DNA from: Cercis canadensis
Lineage: Eukaryota > Streptophyta > Magnoliopsida > Fabales > Fabaceae
Reading direction: 5' to 3'
Assembly (NCBI GenBank): GCA_003255065.1
Contig: QAOA01008727.1
Coordinates: forward strand, 179,589-243,588
Length of the DNA: 64,000 nt
A model generated the notes under the pieces. The model was not told where the DNA came from and did no database searches. It saw nothing but the letters and a program-made list of their open reading frames with translations. The translations under genes and the position numbers were made by a program. Shown one piece after another: positions 46,456-57,671 of the stretch (position 1 is the stretch's first letter; every line of letters starts with the position of its first letter).

Positions 46456-46795
46456 ATAAGGTGCATAAACTTGGACCAATAGGGAGTGAGGGAAATTCAT
46501 TCCTTGCTCCCTCATTCGTCCTCCTAGATCTAGTGATGCAAGAATTTATTTACAAAATTTTTTCTCTCTTTTTATTTATTTACTATTTGCAAAAATTTAA
46601 ATGCTAATGGATGGGCCAAATGAGCTAGATTGACAATGGATTAGGCTAAGGTTGTAAGACTAGATTTCCCTTTATTACAAAGACACAAATAAAAATATAA
46701 AAAGCAATAATAAAAAATTAAGAGCTTTCATCTTTTCAGAAATGATCATTGTTTTTATGCCACAAAAAATACCTGGACAAAATGTAGTATCTATA

Positions 46796-47358
46796 GAAAG
46801 TGCATATATTTAAGTTCCTAATAATATTGCTACAATAATATGAAAATCATATCAAGAAGCATATACAACTTGATCTTGAATTCTAAAAACCTCCCAACCA
46901 TGAAGGTTGGGTAGATGATCATTTTGTTTTGTACATGATATTCATGTACATATGAATGCAAAAAATGACATAAGTTTTAACATGATAAACACAAAATTAA
47001 ATATGATAACCATAAAATTAAACACAATAATTGCATACAAATTAACAGGAAAGTTGGAGCTACAAGGATCTTTCTTTTCCCAAATTAATAGCATGTGTAC
47101 AAAGAGATGCTAATAAACAGCTCATTACTAACCAATGGTTTTAAACATATTTTTTAATGATAGATTTTAAACATTCTTTTGAAACTCTAGTAATGGTTTT
47201 ATACTATTGTATAAAAACATTAAAAATTCTTTTGGTTTCCTAATTTACTCTTAATTTGTATTAAATATTGTTAAAATGTGATCAATGTCAAAAATATTTT
47301 TAATTACTTTTAGATAATCATCCAACTAATATAGTAAAATATATAGGGTTATAATATT
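46796..47358. other. Non-coding, AT-rich stretch
   Basis: The stretch lies between the inverted Tat LTR and the second CACTA terminus. I see no gene or repeat. Confidence 0.55.
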
Positions 47359-47831
47359 CACTACAAGAAAACACGAAATTTCTCATAGAATGGAACAGAA
47401 TTCCGTGAGAATTTTTGACAGAATTCACATGGAATAACATTCCATAGGACTTTCTTAGGAAATTCTTGTAGAAATTTTTTTCACAAGAAACAGAATGAAC
47501 CGTTTCACTAAAGTTAAAATTAAGGCTTTCAAATTCTGTGAGAAAACTACATCTTATCTCCCTCATGCAGCCATCCCCTCCATTTGCGAATAACTCTCAT
47601 TTTCCCTCTCTTCTCTCCTCCTTCTCTATCCCTAGCAAACCAAGAGAGCACACCATAAAGAATGATACCTCTTATTGCTAAAGGGACATCCAACTNACCG
47701 TTTCACTAAAGTTAAAAATAAGGCTTTCAAATTCTGTGAGAAAACTACATCTTATCTCCCTCATGCAGCCATCCCCTCCATTTGCGAATAACTCTCATTT
47801 TCCCTCTCTTCTCTCCTCCTTCTCTATCCCT
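47359..47831 (+). mobile_element. 5' end of a second CACTA element
   Basis: It begins CACTACAAGAAAACACG, followed by TTCTCATAGAATGG and TTCCGTGAGAATTTT subterminal motifs. An AACCGTTTCACTAAAG stretch and a CATGCAGCCATCCCCTCCAT leader correspond to the element at 4581 (GTTTCACTTAAATT; GCGTAGCCACTGCCTCCATT). It is cut by a chromovirus at about 47832. Its continuation beyond the chromovirus (after 54414) is not clearly recognisable and no right terminus is seen. The figure includes an apparent assembly duplication. Confidence 0.75.
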
Positions 47832-47893
47832 AGCAAACCAAGAGAGCACACCATAAAGAATGATACCTCTTATTGCTAAAGGGACATCCAACT
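47499..47893. repeat. 197-bp direct duplication around a single N (probable assembly overlap)
   Basis: Bases 47499-47695 and 47697-47893 match with about one difference, separated by one N at 47696. The copy spans CACTA sequence and the start of the chromovirus LTR, so the CACTA-chromovirus junction appears twice. Confidence 0.92.
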
Positions 47894-48120
47894 TGGACCC
47901 CTGTGATTACAAGATGAATGAAAGAAATAACCCGATAATCCCATTTCCCTCTCTCTGCTGCCTTATATTCTCACCACCATAACCTCTAAACTAACTAATC
48001 TCTATTAACCACCCTAACCAACTTCTAACTCTCCTAACACGTATACAATAGCAACTGTTTATGTTACTAATTTGTTTAAACAAAACGGTGCGTTTCCTAT
48101 TTCATTATTCAAGTATAACA
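47832..48120 (-). repeat. 3' LTR of chromovirus no. 3, incomplete
   Basis: It is 289 bp matching 54126-54414. Its left border joins CACTA sequence at a shared AGCAAA. Confidence 0.88.
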
Positions 48121-48195
48121 AAATTTCCCCCCATGAGATGTTCCTTATCTTCAAGGAACTGAGGTTCTCTAAGAAGCGATGAAGGAAGGAAATTG

Positions 48196-51100
48196 CTATT
48201 GAAACTGCTGGTAGCTTATCCATATGGCATCCTCCTCATTGGTATGAGCCCACTGCACTAAGAGTTTAGTGATCACAGCACACCTTCTGTTTCTCAATCT
48301 TTGATCCAGAATTTTGATTGGTATCAAGGGCATGTTCCCTTGTTCATCCAGAGGAGGCAGTGTAGTTGACACAGGTTTAGTGCCATGATGTTTCTTAAAC
48401 AGTGAGACATGGAAAACATTGTGGATTCTTTTCCCTCTTAGAAGTTTCAATTTGTAAGCAATAGAACCTATTCTTTCAAGCACTGCAAAATGGCCCATAG
48501 TATATGGCTGCAAGTTTATAGAACTTCCTATTTGGTATGGAAGACTGCCTGTATGGCTGGAGCTTAAGATAGATTACATTGCCCACCTCAAACTGCCTTT
48601 CAATTTGGTGTTTGTCTACTTGCACCTTCATTATGTCTTGAGCTTTTCGTAGGTTGGCTTGTAGTAAAGCAGAGATAGTCTCTCAAGATCTTTCCATGAC
48701 ATCTATTGCTCCAACCATTGATTGACCAGCAATATAGGGATTGCAAAGCGTAGGGACATAGCCATACAAGGCTTCAAAAGGTGTAAGACCAATAGCAGAT
48801 TGGTGGGTGGTATTGTACTAAAATTCAGCTAATGGCAGATACTCCTCCCACTTGTAGGGTTTCTCACCAACTGTGCATCGCAAATAGCATTCTAAGGTTT
48901 TGTTTAGAGCCTCAGTTTGGCCGTCCGACTGTGGGTGATAAACTATGGACTTGTGATGCTAGATGCCTTGAACCTTGAAGAGTTATTTCCAAAAAGAACT
49001 GAGGAAGAGTGGATCCCTATCTGAAATCACGACTGAAGGCCATCCATGTAACTTGATGACATTTGCCAATAGTGTTTTGGTCACCATTGCTGCTGTAAGA
49101 GGGGAAAAGAGTGCTATAAAATGACCATACTTAGTCAAGTTGTCTATGACTACCAGTATGATAGATTTCCCATGTGAGCTAGGTAGGCCAGTGATGAAAT
49201 CCAGAGAAATTGTGTGCCAAGCAGAGCTGGAAATGGGCAGGGGTTGTAATAGTCCTTGGTATGCAATTGTTTCATTTTTGTTCTGTTGGCAAGTAGAGCA
49301 TTGCCTTATAAATTGTTGTACTTGCTTCTGTAATCCCTTCTAGTAAAATAGTGCTTTAATCCTTCTGTAGGTATTGTCCATTCTTGAATGACCACCCTAT
49401 GAAGAGCTGTGATACATGGCTAAGATCTCCTCCCTTAATAGAGTGTCTAGCCCCACCATTATTTTTCCTTTCCTCTTGAGGATGTCCTTCCCAGGCATAC
49501 TTTGAATCGTTCCGAGGGTGAGCTTGCACTTGTTGAATTTTTTCTTGGATTTTGGCATCTAGTGAGTAAGAGTCCCTGACCTTCTGTAGGAGGTTGGATC
49601 CCACCACTGCGATAGTCATCAAAATGCTATCCTCACCTCTTCGAGAGAGTGCATCAGCTCTCACATTGTCTTTCCCTTTGTTGTACTCAATGTCAAAGTT
49701 GAGCCCCATTAATTTTTCTAGTCCCTAGTTCTGCATGGTAGTATTTAGCTACTGATTTGTTTTGACTGTGAAGTGGTGGCCTATAAGATATGCTGACCAT
49801 TTCTTTACTACAAAGACTAAGGCATAAAGTTCCCTCTCATAGGCAGACAAAGACTGGTACTTGGGTCCTATTGCCTTGCTGATATAAGCTAAGGGTTTGC
49901 CCTGCTACATGAGAATGGCACCAATGCCAATTTTTGAGGCATCCGTTTCAATTAAGAAGGGTTAGTTGAAATTTGGCATTGACAATAGTGGAGCTTCTGT
50001 TAGCACCTTCTTAAGTTGCTCAAAAGCTTTTTGAGCTTGTTCTCCCCATGCAAATGATTGTTTCTTAAGTAATTCAGTTAATGGCTTCGCTATGAGCCCA
50101 TAGCCCTTCATAAATATGCGATAATAGCCAGACAAACCCAAAAGCCTTTGTAATTCTTTTACTGTCTTGGGACATGGCCAGTTCTGGACAGCTGTAATTT
50201 TTCTGGGATCTGCAACTACTCCTTGTTGAGAAATTATGTGGCCAAGATATTCCACTTGAGGGATGCCAAAGGTACATTTGTTCATCTTGGCAAACAATGT
50301 GTTAGTTGTTAAGACTTCCAGCACAGTTTTAAGATACTACAAATGCTGCTGCCAGTCTGATAACACATTATTTTATACTATTTGTTTCTCTTATACTTAG
50401 TCTTTTAGTGTGTGTTTCTAGTGATTTTTATGGCTTTTAGACATGTTTTGTAGATTTGGACTTGTTGGTGCTTGTAGATTTTAATTGCTTAACTGTTAAA
50501 TTCTGGCACTGCTTACGTTTTTCACCATATCTTTTGCTATAGATGTCCGATTGATGTGATTCCAGTTTCGTTGGAAAGCTGACAGAAAATTCCACATTTC
50601 ATATGAAGAGCCCAGAAGCTGATTCTCGCGTCTGGACAACTGAAATTCGCGTGCAAGCAGTCCAGATTTTCTGCTCCGCCCAGCACTCCGCCCAGCATTG
50701 ACTGATTCCTTTCCTTAGGGCTGCCTATTGGACCAGAGCATGTTTATTTGGGCCAACATCTGTTTTTGGGCCAGCACACATGACACTAGGGCTTGATCAT
50801 GTTTTTACCATTAATAATTTAGGAAACTAGGTTTATTTTGTAATTAGGAAACCATTAGGAAACCTAGAGGAGGCAGCCAGCTAGTATATATTCTCAAGTT
50901 GTTGAGGCAAATATACACAATCAGAAGAGATACGAAATTCCTTGAGCTGCTGCTGCCTCCTTTGCTTAGTTCGTTTTTCCCCTTTGCTTTGTGTTCAAGT
51001 CTTCCATGGAAGGCTAAGTTCGTTTGTAATCAATTCAAGAGGAGCCAAACTTGACAATCCAGAGTTCCTGTGCTTCAACCGGGTTTGATTTAATTTAATT

Positions 51101-52850
51101 TGAATTACTGCTTCTCCCCTTCTTCATGTGATTGAATGGTACTTTGATTCCATGAGTTGTATGAATTTAAATCGGTTGATTAGATTCATAACAGTAATCA
51201 GATTGATAATCATACTTTAAAGGTCTTTAATATATGGTTAACTTGGATAATTCGGTTATTAAATTAATCTGGATTTAGTGATATAGAGCGGTTGCCTAGA
51301 GTCTTAATTCCATGATTAATTGAATCCTGATTGGTAAATCAGTAGGAATTCTAAGTGTTATTGTTAGGGGTTCCAGGTAACACTTAACCAAGAATTAAAT
51401 CAGATCTAGGTTATCTTTAGTGAACAAGGATGGATTAGAGTTTGGTTGCCTGCTTGAGTTGATTGCGTTTTCTCTTATTTGATAAATTCAATTTACTGCT
51501 TTCTTAATTCTTAGTATATTGCATTCAACACAAAACCCCCCCTTATTCTGTTCTTGCTTAAGTTCTTGAAAGATTAGTTGTTCTGGTGAATCCTTGGGAG
51601 ACGACACTGGTTGCATCCTATACTACAATTTAGTTGCAATTAGTAGTTTAATTTTGTACGGTTCGGCACCCGTCACAGTCCTTGTTGTAAACTAGGATAT
51701 CGTCAAAGAATACCAAGACAAACTTCCTTAAAAATGGTCTAAAAATGTGGTTCATCAGGGCTTGAAAAGTGGCAGGGGCATTAGTCAGTCCGAATGACAT
51801 TTTCATAGTGGCCATTATGGGTGCAAAAAGTTATTTTGTGGATGTTGATTCAGCATGTGGATTTAATGATAGCCAGACCTCAAATCCAGCTTACTGAAAT
51901 ACCTTGAGCCATGGAATTCATCTAGCAACTCTTCCATTAAGGGTATTGGAAACTTATCATTGGCTGTGATGTCATTGAGCTTTTGGTAATCAACACAAAA
52001 TCGCTAAGTGTTGTCTTTTTTCTTCACTAAGACAATGAGTGAAGCATAGGGACTTGTGCTCTGCTATATAACACTAGAATCCAACATCTCAATTACCATT
52101 TTCTCAATAATATCTTTTTGCACTTGAGGATATCTGTAAGGTCTTTGATTAATGGGATTACTGCCCTCATTGGTAGGAATCTTGTGATCATATAGTCTAT
52201 TTGGAGGTAGTTGAGAAGGTTCTTGAAACACATCTTTGTATTCTTCTAGTAGGGTCTCAACCCCCTACTGTTCTATATCTATTCCCCGGTTATCATGTTT
52301 GTTTTCTACACTGGTTGTCATCAGCATACCCCTTGCTAGAACCCCATTTATGTTTGTCAGCCTCACCTATTGCAGAAATTTTACAATCCTTCCCTTCTGT
52401 TTCCTAAACTTGCACTTTAGGTTTGATTCCCTCTAAGCAAATATTCTGCCCTTGATGTGATAAGGACATGGTAAGGTTTCCACAGTCCCACTATATGACC
52501 CCTAGGGATTTCAACCACTACATGCCCAGTATAGCACCATAGCTTGAGATGGGTAGGATTAAAAAATTTGCCTTGAATTGACAATTACCCATTTTCCAAG
52601 AAAGGGAATCGCACTTGGAATCTACTAAGATTGCTTCTTCATTTGCGACCTTCACCTTGTATCCACTTATCTGTTGTGTTTTCAACCCCAGCTGCTTCAC
52701 CCATTTATGGTTGAGGAAATTATGTGTGTTGCCTGTGTCAACCAAGAATGACAATTGCTGTTTCTTTATGCACCTCATCAATTGCATGGTGTCTCCCCCT
52801 ATTAGCCCTTGTAGTGCATGCAAGGATATCTGGATGTCTTCGCCTAACAT
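48196..52850 (-). pseudogene. Pol region of chromovirus no. 3, broken
   Basis: From right to left: protease region (52850-52518, with QLSFLVDTGNTHNFLNHKWV), RT (about 52150-51690 and 50324-49962, split by the solo LTR), RNase H (about 49960-49700), integrase (about 49340-48560) and the C-terminal part with the chromodomain-like end (48513-48196, starting MQPYTMGHFAVLERIGSIAY, then VFHVSLFKKHHG). RT palm and thumb motifs such as CTFGIPQVEYLGHIISQQGV and LSGYYRIFMKGYGLIAKPLT are visible. It is a relic. Confidence 0.87.
50358..51675 (+). mobile_element. Solo LTR inside chromovirus no. 3
   Basis: A 1318-bp LTR from TGATAACACATTATTTT to GGTTCGGCACCCGTCA with a perfect 5-bp target duplication, CAGTC (50353-50357 and 51676-51680). 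A TATA-like AGTATATATTC lies at about 50882. It is the same family as 27053-28548 (highly similar) but in opposite orientation and at another place in the host element, so the two inserted independently. Confidence 0.93.
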
Positions 52851-52869
52851 TGTGTCCCCTTCGGTTAGC

Positions 52870-54080
52870 TGTTCTTCACTTGTTGCATCTGCTGGGAACT
52901 CTTCCTCTTCTTGTTCTAGCCATATAGCATTTAGTCTACCCCATACCTTGCATACATTTATATGGTTAGGGTCATACTTCTCTCTATAGAATTTGCACAG
53001 TCCCTTTAATAGTCTAGTTGTTATCTCAGATTAACCCAACTCCTTAGTTCCTTTTGTGTTCTTTCTATAAGTTGGCTGAGTGTTATTCCTGCTGAAATTG
53101 TTTGAGGCTTGGACATGATTGTTAGAGCATGTATTTCTCTTGTTGTTCTGGAAGAGCTGGTAGGGTTTGCGAGCATGGTTTCTGGTATATATGGTAGCAG
53201 GAATGGGTACATTACTACTGTTATTTGTATTCATAGTGGTTGGGTAGTTTCTTGCGTAGGAATTAAGGGATGAATTGGTGTAAAGATTGGGTCTTCTGTA
53301 AAACAAATGGTATGGTTGCATGTTGAGTTCAAGCAACAATTCCTCTTGGATTCTAGCCATTCCCATGGCTTCATTCACACTGCTTGGCGCCTTTTCTAAG
53401 GTCCCTTCAGTCCCCCTAAGAAATAGCTCAATGCAGTGTGCTCATCCACCGAAACTCTAGCAATTAACTCATCAAATAGCTCTATATACTCCATTAAACT
53501 ATCAGATTGTTTCAAGTTTACTAGTTCAGACATGGGATCATCATAACTACTAACATCAAACCTTGTCCCCACAGCATTAAGGAAAAAATTCCAATTTAGG
53601 GAATTTTTACCTGTCGATCACAGATAATGTCTCTGCCATGCGAAGGCTTTCCCCTCCATAGCCATGAGCAATAGTTTCAGCTTCTAGTCCTTGGGTGTGT
53701 CCTCCAGCATAAAGAATTGCTCACATTTGTTCCTCCATGTTCGATAGCCAGTAGCATCGAAGTTTGGGAATGGCACCTTAAAGGTGTCTTGAGAAGAATT
53801 GGCACTCATCTTTGCTCTTTCTTTTCTTGGGTCTGTGTGCGTTTCGTTCCCCAAATTTTCCCCAATTCTGGAAGTCCTCTGATTCAAGACTTCGCCCATG
53901 GATATCAGAATTTTCTACACAGTTTCCTTTAACTCCTTGATATCGTTCTATTTGAGTTCTATGAGGTCTTCCCCAATCCTATCAATTTTTCCGTCCACCC
54001 TATCCAACCTCTTCTCTAATTCTAGCGACTTCTGCTGCAGGTCTTTAATGGTGACCTTCTCCCCCATTTTCTTGACTGAT
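52870..54080 (-). pseudogene. Gag region of chromovirus no. 3, broken
   Basis: The minus strand carries FPNFDATGYRTWRNKCEQFF and then MLEDTPKD (about 53780-53684). An Asn-rich linker lies at 53378-53031, and a zinc-knuckle-like stretch (KYDPNHINVCK) near 53000-52940. The start lies near 54080, preceding the primer-binding site. It is broken. Confidence 0.82.
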
Positions 54081-54097
54081 CGCTGCTCTGGTACCAC

Positions 54098-54414
54098 TGT
54101 AACCAAGGAATTTTACAAGAAGAAAAGCAAACTAAGAGAGCACACCAGAAAGAATGATACCTCTTATTGCTAAAGGGAAATCCAACTTGGACCCCTGTGA
54201 TTACAAGATGAATGAAAGAAATAACCTGATAATCCCATTTCCCTCTCTCTGCTACCTTATATTCTCACCTCCGTAACCTCTCAACTAACTAATCTCTATT
54301 AACCACCCTAACCAACTTCTAACTCTCCTGACACGTATATAATAGCAATTGTTTCTGTTACTAATTTGTTTAAAGAAAATGGTGTGTTTCCTATTTCATT
54401 ATTCAAGTGTAACA
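54098..54414 (-). repeat. 5' LTR of chromovirus no. 3
   Basis: It is 317 bp. In plus orientation it runs from TGTAACCAAGGAATTTT to CAAGTGTAACA. It lies one base from the primer-binding site. Confidence 0.9.
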
Positions 54415-54889
54415 GTCCCCCTCACTTCCACTATTCTAAGTGGCGCACCGGATGTTTTTTGGCGATCCATCTGCGATGGCAACCTATCGATTTATTTCTT
54501 CCCCCTTTTGCATCTTCATATACATTGAGATAAGTAGAATTTTCTTTTTGTTTATGTGTTTTTCTTCTTTGATTTGTAGTTAATTTGCATAGGGATTTTG
54601 ATGTATAATATGTTTTAGGTGAATGTTGCTTAGTTTAGATGTTATTAGGGTAGTTTTGAATGTGGACAAAATTTGGGGGTTGATGCCCAAATTGGAAATG
54701 TGAAATTGGAAGTGAATTTGTTGATTTTTTTGTGAAATTGAATTAGGGCTTTTTTAAGAATTAATTATGTTTAGAATGATTCTGGTATTTATATTTGATA
54801 AGTTGTAAATCTGGTTTCAAAATCCTGCCTAACCTTTTTAATAGCTATTAATTGTGAGCCCATCTTATTGGTAAAAATTGTTTTTACTC
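54415..54889. other. Non-coding stretch, possibly the continuation of the second CACTA
   Basis: It begins with a GC-richer segment (GGCGATCCATCTGCGATGGC) and goes on T-rich like the first-intron region of the CACTA at 4581. Without a right terminus or coding match the assignment stays open. Confidence 0.35.
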
Positions 54890-55215
54890 ACAAATATTTT
54901 ATGAATGACTCCTTGATGGAATATTCCCAAAAAGGTGGCTCTTCTTATGTGTGGAAGTCTATCTGCAAGGCAACTTGTTGGCTCAAGGATAACTTTGTTT
55001 ATTGTATTGGTAATGGGGAGCAAGAGTCTTTTTGGAGAGATCATTAATTAGGTGCTGAATGCTCCTCTTAATGGGGAATTTTGATTTGCTTCGTATGGAT
55101 ATTCCCCTATTTAGTAGGGACCTTATTTGTTCTATTCCTTAAGCTTGCTTGAGAACATGTTAGTGTGGGAAGGAAATCCTTTATTCTGCTCACTCTTGGT
55201 TCTGAATGGCTCAGA
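54890..55215 (+). mobile_element. LINE relic (RT C-terminal and zf-RVT region)
   Basis: The plus strand reads SYVWKSICKATCWLKDNFVY then IGNGEQESFWRDH, the same region as NIWKGVCKNWMHVKDGIQWQ in the LINE at 1-3583. Stops follow soon after and no poly(A) was found. It is an old truncated fragment, not closely related to the first LINE. Confidence 0.6.
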
Positions 55216-55856
55216 TATGGTGGTTCCTCTAAAAAGACAAATAAACATAATAATTAATATATTAAATTCTACTATTATTAATTAAATGATAAATTTGTCC
55301 ATATACATATTTTACATTAGTTATATAGGCTGTGAAAATAGAGCCATATAAATATTAACATTTATGATGCCACCTGGGTTTTAAGAAATCACAAGAAACT
55401 AAATTGCAATACAAAAAATATAAAGATAATCATCTAATCATATAGTGAAATGTATGTGGTGATATATCATGCATGTAATAAATGGGTATAGCTAAATTTA
55501 AGTATTTATGGTAATACATGACTTAAAAAGATAAACCAAGACACTAAATAGTGATGAAAGTTAAGATATGATAATACGTGTATTGTTTAATTTGTAAACC
55601 AATGGATATGAGTACCATCTTAAAGACTTGTGTAGTAAATGAGAAAAACTTCACTGTAGATGTGTGGTATTAGATAAAAAAAAAATTAAGCACTAACTTC
55701 ATTGTGGCAATATTTTATTTTGAAATATGTGTGCTATATTAAGATGGGCAGCTTAGCATCATGTTGGGCTTCTAAAAGTGTAAATATATATTAAAAGAGG
55801 TGATGATAGCACATATATATCAAAAATAAGTTTTTAGGTTTGAATTTCTATGTTGG
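55216..55856. other. Non-coding, AT-rich stretch
   Basis: I see no gene, repeat array or element terminus here. Confidence 0.55.
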
Positions 55857-56061
55857 CATATATAGGACCTTTTACACATATTAGGAAGGTATGTGAAACT
55901 TTTTTTATGTGACAACATTATCATTGATGTGAAAGTATTTAATTTTGGCTGTTTATTTTTGACTGGCCAAAATTAAATGTTTTCACATTAACGGTGATTA
56001 ATGCTGTTATGTCAAAGAGGTATCACATACCTCCTTAATATGGTAGAACTACCTATATATA
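55857..56061. repeat. Long hairpin, MITE-like inverted repeat
   Basis: Two arms of about 93 nt (55857-55949 and 55966-56061) are imperfect reverse complements around a 16-nt loop. The inner arms match as AATTTTGGC and GCCAAAATT, the middle as GAAGGTATGTG and CACATACCTCC, and the outer ends as ATATATAGG and CCTATATAT. The element has no coding frame. The TA-rich ends could hide a TA duplication, as in Stowaway-type MITEs. Its transcript would fold into a long hairpin. Confidence 0.65.
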
Positions 56062-57134
56062 AAAGAAGATAGTTTAAGGAATTTCGAAATGTTCCTTCAT
56101 ACTGTTTGAATTATTATAATAACCAAATGCATCAAAAAGTGGAACCATACACAAGGATTTTATTGTCTTTATCAAACCATATATTTCTTATTCCTCAAAT
56201 TGGAAGCAAATTAACATCCTGCCAAATAAGACGTAGAAGAAAACATGAAAAAAAGAAGAGGGAGAACCCATACTAGCATAAATAATAAATGCTCTTGATT
56301 TCTTAGTAATATGTAAGGAAACTTTGTCAACTAAGGTAAGTTAAGCCATATTTATAGGAAAACCCAAACACATCCAACAGTCAAATCTAAAAGCTTTCAA
56401 CAATTGAGATTTAGTCACTTTTACTTGGGGAAAGCAAATGTCACATTGGTTGCAGCCTTTGACGCCTTGAAAAATGTGTTTTGACGGTAGCCATCATTGC
56501 AACTGTTCACAAGTCCAACCTTAGTTTGACACATGGCATCCCCCTAATAAATATAATAATAACAAGACCGCACTAACACCAAGCTAAGAGATCTCCACCG
56601 ACCTCCAACCTTGAAGGAGGGCAAGTGTCTTTACCCATATCAAGCCCCAAATTCCTTTTGGCTGATCTTGACCCGATCACCCAAATTACCAAGGTGCCCT
56701 CCATGCCTCTATAAATACTGACCCCATTTAGGCCCAATCTTGGCCCAATAGGTATTAACTTATTCTGACTCTTTTCATTTACTACTTTACCTGCTTGAGA
56801 CCAACCTAACTTGACCTTCAGAGTCCGGATACTCCCTACCCGACCCTTAGTTCATTATGTTTATATGCAGATCCAACCCCAGCTCAACCTAACCTTACCT
56901 ACTGATCCGACCTACACCTCATATCCAGCCTAGCCCTCTTTTCTCAACTCAAGCATTGTCATAAGGCAATTGACATCTATATGCAAATATAAATATTTAA
57001 AACTTCATAGCCATTTAAACTTGTATTTATAATGTCATAATAAGTATACTAAACTAATTAATGTGAACAATAAATGATTCATTATTCATATAGAAAACAT
57101 GATTATAGTCATTAATGTCTAACTTCCTTTCGTC
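56062..57134. other. Upstream region of the MADS gene with a possible LTR remnant
   Basis: About 56540-56960 is C-rich and includes CCTCTATAAATACTGACC at about 56703, a good TATA box followed by sequence resembling gypsy LTR transcripts (CTGCTTGAGACCAACC; CAGAGTCCGGATACTCC). No second copy or target duplication was found, so only a remnant is suspected. The rest is AT-rich. No gene is called. Confidence 0.4.
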
Positions 57135-57144
57135 TACATAAATA
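57135..57144 (+). promoter_or_regulatory. Candidate TATA box of the MADS gene
   Basis: TACATAAATA lies 78-87 bp upstream of the MADS start codon. A CT-rich leader (CTTCTTCTCATCTTCCTCTT) follows before the ATG, as in many plant 5' UTRs. Confidence 0.45.
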
Positions 57145-57671
57145 CACATAAAAGTAAACACAAAGGGCATTATTTCTTCTTCTCATCTTCCTCTTGTGTA
57201 TTATCTATAGATATATCAACCATGGAGGGTAAGCAAACTAAGGCCCTGTTTGGATAGCATAGCTTACAGCTTATTTGAGCTTCTCTACTAGTATAAGTGC
57301 TTTTATGTAAAAAAAAAAATGGTGTTTGGATAAGCTTATATAAGTAGCTTATTAACCCCCAAAAAGTTATTTTTAACTTCTTTTATGAATCAATTTTTTT
57401 GGGCTTCTTAGAAAAGCCTCATGTGAAAGCCAATTTGATTGATGACTGGCAAACTGTTTTGCAAAGTTATGGGACAATTATATCCTCATTATAATTGGAA
57501 ATTACATAGAAGCCAACCTTTTATGTACTCCACCTTCAATGCTTTTCGTATCTCCCTTAGACCATCTACCTTCTCTGTATCTCCTAGTGTCTTCCATCAA
57601 CGTTCTATCTATGGCTTCTCTATCTCCATTTGTAGCTTCTTCCGCACCTAGCAGGTAAGGCTTTATGCAGT

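Larger units (their letters stand above)
42780..46795 (-). mobile_element. Second Tat LTR in inverted orientation, interrupted by a solo LTR
   Basis: On the minus strand the right end reads TATAGATACTACATTTTGTC, matching the start of the plus-strand Tat LTR (TGTAGACACCGTATTTTGTC). The left end shares the ACCACCAATTGCATTAAG and GGTCTACGAATTAG region with it as an inverted repeat. The two LTRs meet tail to tail and share the 7 bases TGTGACA at 42780-42786. Minus the inserted solo LTR its length is about 2.5 kb, shorter than its partner. No interior is attached, so this is a solo LTR or the rest of a lost second element. It carries its own imperfect tandem repeat. Confidence 0.8.
47832..54414 (-). 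mobile_element. Ty3/gypsy chromovirus no. 3, broken, with an inserted solo LTR
   Basis: The minus-strand element has LTRs at 54098-54414 (5') and 47832-48120 (3'). The primer-binding site is the complement of GCTCTGGTACCA at about 54086-54097. The polypurine tract is the complement of AAATTTCCCCCCATGAG at 48121-48137. From right to left come gag, zinc knuckle, protease, RT, RNase H, integrase and a chromodomain-like end (LLVQWAHTNEEDAIW). An unrelated solo LTR lies in RT. The two LTRs differ at about 16 of 289 compared positions, about 5.5%, or roughly two million years at 1.3e-8 per site per year. The left LTR lacks its outermost part and no target duplication is seen. The coding region is broken many times. 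Confidence 0.92.

Noticed and set aside
56540-56960. Solo LTR of a gypsy element
   Set aside because: There is a good TATA box and LTR-like text, but no TG...CA limits, no target duplication and no second copy in the window. Kept only as a suspected remnant.
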